From positions 1-39,691 of the forward strand of contig JAMPYF010000040.1 of the NCBI GenBank assembly GCA_023700805.1: a stretch of 39,691 nucleotides of DNA, read 5' to 3'. This DNA is from Sulfuritalea sp. (GTDB taxonomy: Bacteria; Pseudomonadota; Gammaproteobacteria; Burkholderiales; Rhodocyclaceae). This document shows positions 1-8,202 of the stretch, piece after piece. The position numbers and the translations under genes were made by a program. How positions within the stretch are numbered: position 1 is the first letter of the stretch; the number at the start of each line of letters is the position of its first letter. The notes below the pieces were generated by a model. That model was not told the DNA's origin. It searched no databases and was given only the letters and a program-made list of their open reading frames with translations.

Positions 1-1
1 C

Positions 2-199
2 ACCACGAGTCCGACGAGCCCCGACCCGACCGGCTTGACCACCAGCCCGACGAAGCCGACGACGAGTCCCGACCCGACGGGCATTACGACGCGACCGCCC
101 ACCACGAGTCCGACGAGCCCCGACCCGACCGGCTTGACCACCAGCCCGACGAAGCCGACGACGAGTCCCGACCCGACCGGCATTACGACGCGACCGCCC
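2..199 (+). repeat. 99-bp direct tandem repeat, two copies
   Basis: Bases 2-100 and 101-199 are nearly identical (for example ACCACGAGTCCGACGAGCCC starts at 2 and at 101). The period of 99 bp equals 33 codons, so the reading frame is preserved. The array probably continues to the left of the window. Confidence 0.85.
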
Positions 200-1546
200 A
201 CCACCACGGGCACTGATCCGACGAGTACAACGAAACCGCCTACAGGCACGGACCCGACTAGCACGACTCGGCCGCCGACAGGCAACGATCCGACCAGTGC
301 TGTCACCACGAGCACCAGCCCAACGAAACCCATCACCACGGGCACGGGCGTGGGACCGGCCACCACCACCGGCACTGCGGCGACGCGACCGCCGACTGCG
401 AGCACGGATCCAACGGGCGCCGTCACCAACGCGACCAGCCCCACCAAACCTGCCACTACCGGCGGCAGCAACGGGACCAGCACCGCAAGACCGCCCACCG
501 GTACCGACCCGACCAGTGCCGTCACCACAGGCACATCGAACGACGTGGGCATCACCATCATCACCGGCACTGCCGGGAGCACGGGAACCACCACCACAGG
601 CACCGAGGCGACGCGCCCGCCGACTGCGGGCACCGGCGTGGGACCAGGCACGACAGGCACGACGAGCGTGGGGGGCACGACCACGGGCACCACCAAACCC
701 ACCACCACCACGGGCACGGGCGTGGGACCGGCAACCACCACAGGCACCGCGGCGACGCGACCGCCGACTGCGAGCACGGATCCAACGGGCGCCGTCACCA
801 ACGCGACCAGCCCCACCAAACCTGCCACTACCGGCGGCAGCAATGGGACCAGCACCGCAAGACCGCCCACCGGTACCGACCCGACCAGTGCCGTCACCAC
901 AGGCACATCGAACGACGTGGGCATCACCATCATCACCGGCACTACCGGCAGTGCAGGCACCAGCGCCACCGCGGGAACGTCCGGCAACACGGGAACCAAC
1001 GGCACGTCGAATAATGTGGGCGCGACCATCGTCACGGGCACTACCGGCACCTCAGGAACCAGCGGCAACACGGGAACCAGCGGCACGTCGAATAACGTCG
1101 GCGCAACCATCCTCACCGGCACTACCGGCCCATCAGGGACTGGCGGCACGACTGTCGCCGCGGGTACGACTGGCACGGCGGGCGCCGGCGAAACACGTCC
1201 TGACGGGAAACCTGCCGATTCGGCTCAAAAGGCCGGGAACGAAGAACGCGCGCGCGAACCGAAAGCCGATTCCAGCGCTTCCGGAAACCAGGCTGTCACC
1301 AGTGGCACGGCAGGGGCGGCGCCCGATGCAGCGGCCAAGCCTGGTGAAAAGCCCGTCGGCGGATTCGGTAGCGGCAACGCCATGAGTCCCGGCGGCATGG
1401 GCTCCGGCCCCGGCATGAGCCCCATGGGCCCCGGACCGGGCATGGGCCCCGCCGCGCCGGGCGGTGCCATGGGTGGACCCGGCGGCGGCCCCATGGGTGG
1501 CCCGGGCGGTCCCATGGGCGGGCCTGGCGGTCCGATGAGACCTTAG
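2..1546 (+). CDS. Thr/Pro/Gly-rich low-complexity repeat protein, C-terminal part (5' end outside window)
   Basis: The frame is open from base 2 to a TAG at 1544-1546, so this is the last ~514 codons of a longer gene. The N-terminal part is built of repeats with motifs such as TTSPTKPTTSPDPTG and RPPTGTDPTSAVTT. The middle carries GTSNNVGATI-type units. A short charged stretch follows (about DNA 1180-1290, Arg/Lys/Glu/Asp), then a Met/Gly/Pro tail with GGPMGGPGGPM units. No enzyme domain, membrane segment or cysteine pattern is visible. The Thr/Pro-rich composition resembles extended surface or linker regions, which are often glycosylated; that is inference only. Other frames are also open for long distances here, a by-product of the GC-rich repeats, so coding status rests on the coherent repeat in this frame and its clean end. 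I do not recognise the family. Confidence 0.55.
   Translation, partial: TTSPTSPDPTGLTTSPTKPTTSPDPTGITTRPPTTSPTSPDPTGLTTSPTKPTTSPDPTGITTRPPTTTGTDPTSTTKPPTGTDPTSTTRPPTGNDPTSAVTTSTSPTKPITTGTGVGPATTTGTAATRPPTASTDPTGAVTNATSPTKPATTGGSNGTSTARPPTGTDPTSAVTTGTSNDVGITIITGTAGSTGTTTTGTEATRPPTAGTGVGPGTTGTTSVGGTTTGTTKPTTTTGTGVGPATTTGTAATRPPTASTDPTGAVTNATSPTKPATTGGSNGTSTARPPTGTDPTSAVTTGTSNDVGITIITGTTGSAGTSATAGTSGNTGTNGTSNNVGATIVTGTTGTSGTSGNTGTSGTSNNVGATILTGTTGPSGTGGTTVAAGTTGTAGAGETRPDGKPADSAQKAGNEERAREPKADSSASGNQAVTSGTAGAAPDAAAKPGEKPVGGFGSGNAMSPGGMGSGPGMSPMGPGPGMGPAAPGGAMGGPGGGPMGGPGGPMGGPGGPMRP
335..942 (+). repeat. Two ~236-bp direct repeat copies 372 bp apart
   Basis: Bases 335-570 and 707-942 match almost base for base, both beginning ACCACGGGCACGGGCGTGGG and both ending ATCACCATCATCACCGGCAC. 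The offset of 372 bp is 124 codons, so the copies encode the same ~79-residue segment. The near-identity at DNA level, not only protein level, points to recent duplication or gene conversion. Confidence 0.85.
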
Positions 1547-1636
1547 GCGGTTTTCCCGGCGGCCGGCAGCGCCTGGCAAGCGGGTCGCCCGCCGCGGCGC
1601 CTATGACAAATTGGTGGTTTTACCTGATCGGCATGC

Positions 1637-3520
1637 ATGAAAGCACTTTACCTGGGCGAACTTGAATTGGTCGGACGCGCGCTGTTGCCGCAACTGGAGC
1701 AGGCCGGCTACACGGTGTACTGCGGCGATCCCGATCCCGCGCAGCACTATGAACTGGTGGTGGACAACGCCTCCGCGTCGGCGACCGAAGTACGCGCCCT
1801 CGTCGCCGGCATCGGCCACCATGCCGCGCACTACGTCTTGCTCTCCGGCAGCCGGGTGTATCCGGCATTCTTCCGCCTGAGGCCCTGGTGCGAAGACGAG
1901 ATCGACGTCTCGCTCGACCTGTTCCCGTCCCTTCCGCCCGCCGTGCTTGCGGCTCGCGCCACGGAAAGGGAACTGCGCCTGTTGTCGCGCGGCCGCTTCC
2001 CGATCACGATCCTGCGCCCGGCCGAAGTGGAGGGCCCCGATGCGCCCAAGGGCATCACCGGCTGGTTCGTCGACCGCATTCTGGACGGTGGCCTGATCGT
2101 TCTGCCCGAGGGCGACCTGCCGACCTACCGGCATGTTTCGGCTGACGACCTGGCGCGAGCCATCGTCACCGTCGCCGGGCGCAAGGAAGCTTTCGACCGC
2201 GCACTCAATGTCGCCAGCCAGGCCCTGCTCGGCTACTGGGGCCATGCCGCGATGGTGCGCGACGCCCTGGGCCTGCCCTTGCGTTATGGTTATGTTCCTG
2301 CCTGGCGCTGGCGGGCGGCCGGGCTTTCGCTGCCAATGGGGGAACTGGCTTCCTCATCGTTCATCGAGTCGTCGCCGATACTTCATCAACTGGGCTGGCG
2401 CCCGGGCGACACCTTTGAATTCGTCAGTACGCTTGCCCGCCACTGTGCCGAACACAGGCAAGCCGGCGACCAGGCGGTGATCGCGCGTGAGCGTCAGGTG
2501 TTGCACGAGGCGGAGGCGGTGACGCTATACACCCCGGCTGTCGCAGCGGCTCCGGCGCCGCAGCACAAGACCCGGCAGTGGAGCTTGCGCGCCTGGGGCG
2601 GCCGGCCGGCCAGCCTTACGCTGGAGCGCATGGACGATGTCCAGACCTTCCCGGCGCCGCTGGTCAAGGTCTGTGCGCTGACCCTGACCGCCGCGGAAGA
2701 ATGCTTTCTGCGCGGGGAATATCAGCAGCAGGGCGACCGCACCATAGGCCACAACGCCCTGCTGCAAGTGGTGCAGCCCGGCGCCTCCAGCCTGAGCTTC
2801 GGCGCCATGATGCTGCCGCTGTCGACACTGCCCTGCGACGACCCGGAGTGTCCGTGGTGCTGCAACGGCTATCACGCCGTGCTGGGCATAGGTTGCGGCG
2901 GCTATGGCTGGGGCATCTGCACCACGCCGCCCTCGCATCTGATTCCGGCGCCGGCGGAACTGGGCATGGTCGTCCTTCTCGCCGATCCCCTGGCCTGCTT
3001 GCTCGATGCACTATCGGCAGCGCTGGCCGACGATCCTGGGCCGGTGTGGATTGCCGGACGCAGCTTCGAAGCAGCGCTGGTCGCCTGGCTGGCGCAGGAT
3101 GCCGGGCGGCCGGTGCTGCATGTGGATCGCCTCGGCTGGGCTCATGCCGAGTTTCCCACCCAGGCCATCGACCAGGCGCTCGAGCAAGTGCGCACCGGCG
3201 TCCGCGCCGCGCCGACGCTGGCGGTGGATTTCAGCGGCTCCGGCGACGTCACCTGGCCCCTGGCCCACGCGCTGAGAGCCGGCTCGTCGCTCCATGTGCG
3301 GCGGCGCCCGCTCGGCCTGCCCTACGGCATTCACTGCCACGTTCTGCCCGCTGCTGCGGCCACCCGCGCCCTGCTGGAAGCGGCCATCGGCACCCTGCAG
3401 CGCTGGTCGCTGTACCGCAACATCGACGCCCGCGTCGGCCCTGCGGTACCGCTCGACATCTATTGGGATGCCTTGCTGCCATCGCCATTTTCCCTGCCCT
3501 GGCTGGAGGACAAGGCATGA
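1637..3520 (+). CDS. Two-domain protein: atypical SDR/epimerase-like domain fused to MDR-like dehydrogenase domain
   Basis: 627 residues. Residues 1-~290 look like an extended short-chain dehydrogenase/epimerase. The Rossmann start is MKALYLGELELVG, which lacks the middle glycine, and a later segment has FPITILRPAEVEGP. Where a YxxxK pair is expected (about 125-135) the sequence reads LAARATERE, so the catalytic tyrosine and lysine seem lost. Residues ~310-627 resemble a zinc-type medium-chain dehydrogenase: an early cysteine in VKVCALTL, IGHN in place of GHE, a cysteine cluster CDDPECPWCC like a structural-zinc lobe, then SHLIPAPAEL. The nucleotide-binding glycines there are degenerate (IAGRSFEA). 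The stop overlaps the next start as ATGA, so the two genes are translationally coupled. No strong ribosome site precedes the ATG. Substrate unknown; a sugar or secondary metabolite is possible. Confidence 0.75.
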   Translation: MKALYLGELELVGRALLPQLEQAGYTVYCGDPDPAQHYELVVDNASASATEVRALVAGIGHHAAHYVLLSGSRVYPAFFRLRPWCEDEIDVSLDLFPSLPPAVLAARATERELRLLSRGRFPITILRPAEVEGPDAPKGITGWFVDRILDGGLIVLPEGDLPTYRHVSADDLARAIVTVAGRKEAFDRALNVASQALLGYWGHAAMVRDALGLPLRYGYVPAWRWRAAGLSLPMGELASSSFIESSPILHQLGWRPGDTFEFVSTLARHCAEHRQAGDQAVIARERQVLHEAEAVTLYTPAVAAAPAPQHKTRQWSLRAWGGRPASLTLERMDDVQTFPAPLVKVCALTLTAAEECFLRGEYQQQGDRTIGHNALLQVVQPGASSLSFGAMMLPLSTLPCDDPECPWCCNGYHAVLGIGCGGYGWGICTTPPSHLIPAPAELGMVVLLADPLACLLDALSAALADDPGPVWIAGRSFEAALVAWLAQDAGRPVLHVDRLGWAHAEFPTQAIDQALEQVRTGVRAAPTLAVDFSGSGDVTWPLAHALRAGSSLHVRRRPLGLPYGIHCHVLPAAAATRALLEAAIGTLQRWSLYRNIDARVGPAVPLDIYWDALLPSPFSLPWLEDKA

Positions 3521-5709
3521 AGATCCTCCTGGTGGGTGGCAACCGCTATGTCGGCGTGGAAATCATCTGGCATCTGCTCGGCGCCGGGCATGAGGTCACC
3601 GTGCTGGCGCTCGACGCGCCGCCGGCCGACCTCCGCGCCCACGTCCGCCTGTTGCTGGCCAATCGCAACGACGAGGCCGCGCTGGCGACGTTGTTCGGTC
3701 ATGAGCATTTCGATGTGGCGATCGACAACATCGCCTACGAGCCGCAGCAGGTCGTCAGTCTGACCGGCGCCCTGCAGGGCCGGGTCGGGCGCTATCTGCT
3801 GACCAGCACCACCGACACCTATCCGCATAATATGCCGCGGGACTACACCGAAGAGCAGACGGAAATCCGCGAATACGACATGGCCAGCCTGGCCGAGGGG
3901 GACCGCTACAACTACGGCAAGCGCTCCTGCGAAGCCGTGCTGATCAAGTCCGGCCTACCCTGGACGGTGCTGCGCCCCTGCATCGTGACCGGCCCGCGCG
4001 ACAACATCCACGGCGCGCCGGCGATGCGCGGTACGCACTGGTTCGAGGAGTCCGCCCGCAGCCATTTCTGGCCCCAGCGCATCCTCGACGGCGGTCCGCT
4101 GCTGATGGCCAGCGAAGACGAGTACGTGATGAAAATGGTCTGGATCGGCGACCTGGCGCGAGCCTACACCCATGCCATTGCCCATCCGGAATCCACCACG
4201 GGGCAGGCCTTCAACGTCGCCGGCGACGAAGTGTGGACCAATGAACGCATCGTGCGCGCCCTCGCCGCGGCGGCCGGCGTTGCGCCCGAGATCGTGCGCG
4301 TGCCGGCTGCGGTCATCGAGCAAGCCGGCCTCGACTATGCGCCGGTGTATGGCACGGCGGCCTACTGGCCGCTGGCCGATAACGCCAAGCTCAAATCGAC
4401 CGGCTGGAAACCCACCCCCGCCGAGCAGTGGCTGCCCTTCCTGCTGGAAGCCGACTCGGCGCCGATCTCGCGCGCCTGGTACGGCACGCGGATGCAGGAA
4501 ATCGCCCTGGCGCGGCATGTCCAGCGCAAGCAAGGCGAAGTGGTCGTCATTCCCGCGGCTATGGAAGTACAGGCAGACAGGGCAAGACCCGAGCACGCCG
4601 CCAGCACTGCTTCGATCGCGGGCCGCCACGAAGCGCAGGCAAGCCTGGCCTGGCAGGCGCGGGCCATGGAACAAGGCTCGGGCAGCCTTCCCTTGCCTGA
4701 ATTCTTCAAGACTTTCCGTGGCGCCACCGTCAGCGGCATCGGGGTCGGCACCTGGATGGGCGATCTTTCCGCGGCCACCGACGCGCGCTATGTCGAGACC
4801 CTGGTCCATGCCGCCAGCCGCGGCCTCAACGTGTTCGACACGGCCATCAATTACCGCCACATGCTGGCCGAGCGCTGCGTCGGCCAGGCGGTGCAGCGCC
4901 TGGCAAAGTGCGGCATTCCGCGCCAGGCCCTGCTGGTCGCCAGCAAGGGCGGCTACATCACCCACGATGCCGCCGGCGTGCGCGACTGGAACGCCTATGT
5001 GCGTGAGGAATACCTGGAGCCCGGCCTGATTTCAGCGGAAGAAATGTCGCGCGCGCATGCCATCAATCCGCAATTCATTCGCCGCCAGGTCGAGCAGAGC
5101 CTGGACAACCTCAAGCTCGAAACCCTGGACATCTACTATCTCCATAACCCCGAGGAAGCGCTCGCCGGGCTGGCTGCAAAAGAGTTGCGCCGCAGCATGA
5201 CAATGACATTCGCCGTGCTCGAAGAAGCTGTCGCCACCGGCAGGATCGGATCTTATGGCCTCGCCACCTGGGATGGACTGCGCGTGGTCAAGGATGATCC
5301 CCGCCACCTGTCCTTGGCCACCGCCGTTGCTGCGGCCCGTGATGCAGCGGGCAGCGACGAGCACCACCTGGCGGTGATTCAACTGCCGTTCAACATAAGG
5401 GACCATCAGGCCGCGACCCTGCCCACGCAAAAGCTCGGGCGCGCAACGGTGCCCGCATTGCAGGCCGCCGAAGCGCTCGGGCTTTATGTCATGACCAGCG
5501 CCAGCGTCATGCAGGGTGGGGAAACCGCGGCAGCCGACGAAGCCCGCTTGCGTGCTGCGGCGCCCGGGCATTCGCTGATCACCGCGGCGCTGCAGATTTC
5601 GCGCAGCGGCCGCGGCGTCGGCACGGCGCTGGTCGGCATGCGGCGCATACATAGCGTCGAGGAAGCCATGGCCGTGGCGCAGATGCCATTGGCACAGGAG
5701 GGCGCATGA
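3517..5709 (+). CDS. SDR-family NAD-dependent epimerase/reductase fused to aldo/keto reductase
   Basis: 730 residues from the ATG that overlaps the previous stop; the frame is open further upstream, but this start gives MKILLVGGNRYVG, a normal Rossmann beginning of the GGTRFxG type. The SDR domain spans ~1-330, with YNYGK (Tyr131, Lys135) as the YxxxK pair and LLTSTTDTYP supplying the Ser/Thr. A ~65-residue linker follows. The aldo/keto reductase domain covers ~390-730, with the family's catalytic tetrad visible: Asp441 and Tyr446 in FDTAINY, Lys477 in VASKGG, His543 in YLHNPEE. Both active sites look intact, unlike the partner gene. With the upstream SDR-MDR protein this places four oxidoreductase domains in two polypeptides, suggesting consecutive redox or epimerisation steps on one substrate (inference). 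Confidence 0.85.
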   Translation: MKILLVGGNRYVGVEIIWHLLGAGHEVTVLALDAPPADLRAHVRLLLANRNDEAALATLFGHEHFDVAIDNIAYEPQQVVSLTGALQGRVGRYLLTSTTDTYPHNMPRDYTEEQTEIREYDMASLAEGDRYNYGKRSCEAVLIKSGLPWTVLRPCIVTGPRDNIHGAPAMRGTHWFEESARSHFWPQRILDGGPLLMASEDEYVMKMVWIGDLARAYTHAIAHPESTTGQAFNVAGDEVWTNERIVRALAAAAGVAPEIVRVPAAVIEQAGLDYAPVYGTAAYWPLADNAKLKSTGWKPTPAEQWLPFLLEADSAPISRAWYGTRMQEIALARHVQRKQGEVVVIPAAMEVQADRARPEHAASTASIAGRHEAQASLAWQARAMEQGSGSLPLPEFFKTFRGATVSGIGVGTWMGDLSAATDARYVETLVHAASRGLNVFDTAINYRHMLAERCVGQAVQRLAKCGIPRQALLVASKGGYITHDAAGVRDWNAYVREEYLEPGLISAEEMSRAHAINPQFIRRQVEQSLDNLKLETLDIYYLHNPEEALAGLAAKELRRSMTMTFAVLEEAVATGRIGSYGLATWDGLRVVKDDPRHLSLATAVAAARDAAGSDEHHLAVIQLPFNIRDHQAATLPTQKLGRATVPALQAAEALGLYVMTSASVMQGGETAAADEARLRAAAPGHSLITAALQISRSGRGVGTALVGMRRIHSVEEAMAVAQMPLAQEGA

Positions 5710-5711
5710 GG

Positions 5712-5741
5712 GTTGGCGTTTGCCGTATCGCCAACGCCAAC
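5712..5741. terminator. Hairpin between convergent genes, likely bidirectional terminator
   Basis: GTTGGCGTT (5712-5720) pairs perfectly with AACGCCAAC (5733-5741) around a 12-base loop, followed by CTTTCCC. It lies in the 44-bp gap between the aldo/keto reductase gene and the convergent pirin gene. The T-run is short, so strength is uncertain. The right arm also resembles part of the dispersed repeat described elsewhere. Confidence 0.5.
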
Positions 5742-5753
5742 TTTCCCGCTTGC

Positions 5754-6473
5754 TCAGCGCTGCGGCAGCTCGTTCGGGCGCAGGTCGAAGACCAGCACTT
5801 CGGCATCCTCGCCGCTGTCGAAGATCAGTCGGCCGGCCTCGCGCACGCGGGCGCCATCGCCGGCCGCCATCGCGATGCCATTGACGCGCAGCGCACCGCG
5901 CGCGACATGGACGTAGGCATGGCGTCCCGCCGCCACGGCGAATTCGGCGCGCTCGGCGCCGTTTAGCAGGCCGGCATAAACGCGGGTGTCCTGATACACG
6001 CCGAGCGCACCGTCGGCGGCGTCGGGCGCGATGATCAGGCGCAGGCGGCCGCGCTTTTCGGCGTCGGCGAAATGCGTCTGCTGGTAGCGCGGAGCGACGC
6101 GCAGCCGGTCGGGCACGATCCAGATCTGCAGGAAATGCACGCCTTCCTCGCGCGAGTGGTTGAACTCGCTGTGGCTGATGCCGGTGCCCGCGCTCATCAT
6201 CTGCACGTCGCCGGGGCGGATCACCGAGCCGGTGCCCATCGAGTCCTTGTGCTCCAGCGCGCCTTCCAGCACATAGGAAAAGATCTCCATGTCGCGGTGC
6301 GGGTGGGTGCCGAAGCCCATGCCGGGCTCGACGCGGTCGTCATTGATCACCAGCAGGTCGGAAAAGCCGACCTGCTCGGGATCGTGGTAGTGGCCGAAGG
6401 AAAACGTGTGGCGCGAGTCGAGCCAGCCGAAGTTGGCGACGCCGCGATCGGCGGCCTTGCGCAGTTCGAGCAT
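5754..6473 (-). CDS. Pirin family protein
   Basis: 239 residues. The start MLELRKAADRG is preceded by CGGAGGAAACGAAC, a good ribosome site; the longer open frame upstream overlaps the flavodoxin gene and is rejected. The N-terminal cupin carries the pirin signature HPHRDMEIFSYVLEGALEHKD, with the metal-binding histidines and glutamate, then GDVQMMSAGTGISHSEFN. The C-terminal half (~150-239) is the usual second, less conserved cupin. Bacterial pirins include quercetin-dioxygenase-like enzymes and redox-linked regulators; the activity here cannot be told from sequence. It follows the flavodoxin gene by 26 bp on the same strand and faces a YhaJ-like LysR gene, the same pairing as E. coli yhaJ-yhaK. 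Confidence 0.93.
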   Translation of the reverse strand: MLELRKAADRGVANFGWLDSRHTFSFGHYHDPEQVGFSDLLVINDDRVEPGMGFGTHPHRDMEIFSYVLEGALEHKDSMGTGSVIRPGDVQMMSAGTGISHSEFNHSREEGVHFLQIWIVPDRLRVAPRYQQTHFADAEKRGRLRLIIAPDAADGALGVYQDTRVYAGLLNGAERAEFAVAAGRHAYVHVARGALRVNGIAMAAGDGARVREAGRLIFDSGEDAEVLVFDLRPNELPQR

Positions 6474-6499
6474 GTTCGTTTCCTCCGGTCGGCGGTGCT

Positions 6500-7075
6500 T
6501 CAGCGGTTCCAGCGCGCCGCGGTTTCGGCGACGCGGGCGCCGAACAGGCGGGCGGTTTCCAGGTCGCCGGACAGGGGGCCTTCCTCCGGGCTGGAATCCA
6601 CCGGCGATTGCGCCATGGCGCCGGCAAAGGAGCCCAGCCAGTTCACGTCGTTGCGCGTGGCCGCCTTGGTGTTGGCCGGCACCATGCCGGTGCCGACCCA
6701 GACCATGCCGTGCTGCATCGCCAGGGTGATCATGTAGTGCAGGGTAGACAGCTTGTCGCCGTTCATCGAGCCCGAGTTGGTGAAGCCGGCAGCGACCTTG
6801 TTCTTCCACTTCGAGCCGAACCAGGGTTTGGAACTGGCGTCGGCAAAGCGCTTGAACTGCCACGAGGCACCGCCCATGTAGGTCGGCGAGCCGAACACGA
6901 TGGCATCGGCGGCTTCCAGCTTCTTCCAGCCATCGGCCGCCAGTTCGCCTTCCGCGCCGATTTCGAGCAGTTCCGCCGTGGCCCCGGCGACGCCGGCGGC
7001 GCCCTGGTGCACCGCCTCGGCCTGCTTGCGGGTGTGGCCGTAGCCGCTGTGATAAACGATGACTGTGTGGGACAT
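6500..7075 (-). CDS. Flavodoxin-like NAD(P)H:quinone oxidoreductase family protein (WrbA-like)
   Basis: 191 residues, preceded by CCGGAGGAAACACC. The N-terminus VIVYHSGYGHTRKQAE is a phosphate-binding loop of the flavodoxin fold (S/T-x-x-G-x-T type). GSPTYMGGASWQFK and FTNSGSMNGDK correspond to the isoalloxazine-contacting loops of WrbA and related FMN reductases. A two-electron quinone reductase in the cytoplasm is the likely role. The end of the protein (DLETARLFGARVAETAARW) is the usual terminal helix. It is first in an apparent two-gene operon with pirin and is divergent from the LysR gene, which probably controls it. Confidence 0.9.
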   Translation of the reverse strand: MSHTVIVYHSGYGHTRKQAEAVHQGAAGVAGATAELLEIGAEGELAADGWKKLEAADAIVFGSPTYMGGASWQFKRFADASSKPWFGSKWKNKVAAGFTNSGSMNGDKLSTLHYMITLAMQHGMVWVGTGMVPANTKAATRNDVNWLGSFAGAMAQSPVDSSPEEGPLSGDLETARLFGARVAETAARWNR

Positions 7076-7147
7076 GGTGTTTCCTCCGGTTTAAATGTTC
7101 GATGTTGCCGATGATCGCTGCTAGAATTATTCTCAGAAACGGCTGGG

Positions 7148-7177
7148 TTGAGCTTGCTTTGAATAGTCAGATAAGAT
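7148..7177 (+). promoter_or_regulatory. Possible promoter of the LysR gene in the divergent intergenic region
   Basis: TTGAGC (7148-7153) and TAAGAT (7172-7177) are 18 bp apart and lie about 85 bp before the LysR start, in the AT-richer 185-bp gap (7076-7260) between the divergent genes. The gap should also hold the promoter of the flavodoxin-pirin pair and the LysR binding site, which I could not pin down. Confidence 0.3.
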
Positions 7178-7260
7178 GGAGTATCAACGATTACAAGGCT
7201 TTCAGCGACGAAACTTTTCACGAGCTATAGTCGATTTTTTCGAATGTTAAATCCTTTCCC

Positions 7261-8157
7261 ATGCTCAAGCTGACGCTGGACGCGATCGAAATCATCGACG
7301 CCATCGATCGCGGCGGCTCTTTTGCCGCGGCGGCGGAAGCCCTGCACAAGGTGCCGTCGACGATTTCCTACACGGTGGCCAAGCTCGAAGAACAGCTCGG
7401 TTTCCAGCTCTTCGTGCGGCGCGGGCCGCGCGTCACGCTGACCCCGGTCGGCCGCGAACTGCTCAGGGAAGGCCGCTGGCTGCTGCGTTCCGCCGCCGAT
7501 CTCGAATCGCGCCTGCGCCGCATCGCCACCGGCTACGAATCCGAATTGCGCCTGGTGCATGACTCGCTGCTGCCGGCCGCGGCCCTGGTCGAGGACATCC
7601 GCGCCTTCGAGGCGCTGGACTGCGGCACGCGCCTGCGCATCAGCACCGAAGTCATGACCGGCAGCTGGGAGGCCCTGCGCGAAGGCCGCGCCGACCTGAT
7701 CCTGGCCGTCGGCGATCCGCCCTCCGGCTTTGCCCAGCAGGCCAAGCGCCTGCAGGACATCGAATTCATTTTCTGCGTCGCGCCGCAACACCCGCTGGCG
7801 CGCATCGACCGCCCGTTGACGCCCGACGATCTGCGCGCGCACACGGCGATCGTCGTCGCCGACAGCGCCCGCCTGCTGCCGACGCGCAGCATCGGCCTGC
7901 ACGCCGGGCAGTCGCGCATCACCGTGTCGAACATCGAGGCCAAGATCGCGCTGCAGATTGCCGGGCTGGGTTACGGCTTCCTGCCGCGCTGCCGCATCGA
8001 CGCCGCACTGACCCAGCGCCAGCTGGTCGCCCGGGACGTCGCCGAAGTGCGCGCCAACGAGCCGCTGTGGCTGGCCTGGAGCCTCGAAGGCGAAGGCGAG
8101 GCGCAGAAATGGTGGCGGGCACGGCTGCAGGCGCCGGGCGCCCTGGGCCGGCCCTAG
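7261..8157 (+). CDS. LysR-family transcriptional regulator, YhaJ-like
   Basis: 298 residues. The N-terminal winged helix-turn-helix spans ~1-60 (AIDRGGSFAAAAEALHKVPS, then STISYTVAKLEEQLGFQLF). The rest is the periplasmic-binding-protein-like effector domain. Wording such as AIDRGGSFAAAAE, VPS..SYTV.KLEEQL and ..EV..GSWEALREGRADL matches E. coli YhaJ closely from memory; YhaJ also sits beside the pirin-like gene yhaK and responds to aromatic/electrophilic compounds. Here the neighbours are divergent flavodoxin and pirin genes, so control of a quinone or electrophile response is a reasonable inference. The MFS gene follows 45 bp downstream on the same strand, with a dispersed-repeat copy in between. 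Confidence 0.92.
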   Translation: MLKLTLDAIEIIDAIDRGGSFAAAAEALHKVPSTISYTVAKLEEQLGFQLFVRRGPRVTLTPVGRELLREGRWLLRSAADLESRLRRIATGYESELRLVHDSLLPAAALVEDIRAFEALDCGTRLRISTEVMTGSWEALREGRADLILAVGDPPSGFAQQAKRLQDIEFIFCVAPQHPLARIDRPLTPDDLRAHTAIVVADSARLLPTRSIGLHAGQSRITVSNIEAKIALQIAGLGYGFLPRCRIDAALTQRQLVARDVAEVRANEPLWLAWSLEGEGEAQKWWRARLQAPGALGRP

Positions 8158-8162
8158 CGGCG

Positions 8163-8186
8163 CCGTGGCGCCAGCGCCAACTCTTG
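8163..8186 (-). repeat. Dispersed short repeat, copy between LysR and MFS genes
   Basis: CCGTGGCGCCAGCGCCAACT followed by CTTG. It differs from the copy at 10656 by one base in 24. Strand is given relative to the AGTTGGCGCTGG orientation. It sits directly after the LysR stop and before the MFS start. Confidence 0.7.
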
Positions 8187-8202
8187 ACATCCACACCCCG
8201 CG

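Noticed and set aside
2..942. Repeat units considered as a CRISPR array
   Set aside because: Repeats are long (99 and 236 bp), directly abutting or in frame, with no short unique spacers and no cas genes.
297..1385. Arg/Pro-rich frame overlapping the repeat protein, plus minus-strand frames at 1133-1579
   Set aside because: They come from reading GC-rich repeats out of frame; composition is arbitrary and there is no ribosome site. The frame ending at 1546 has the coherent repeat units.
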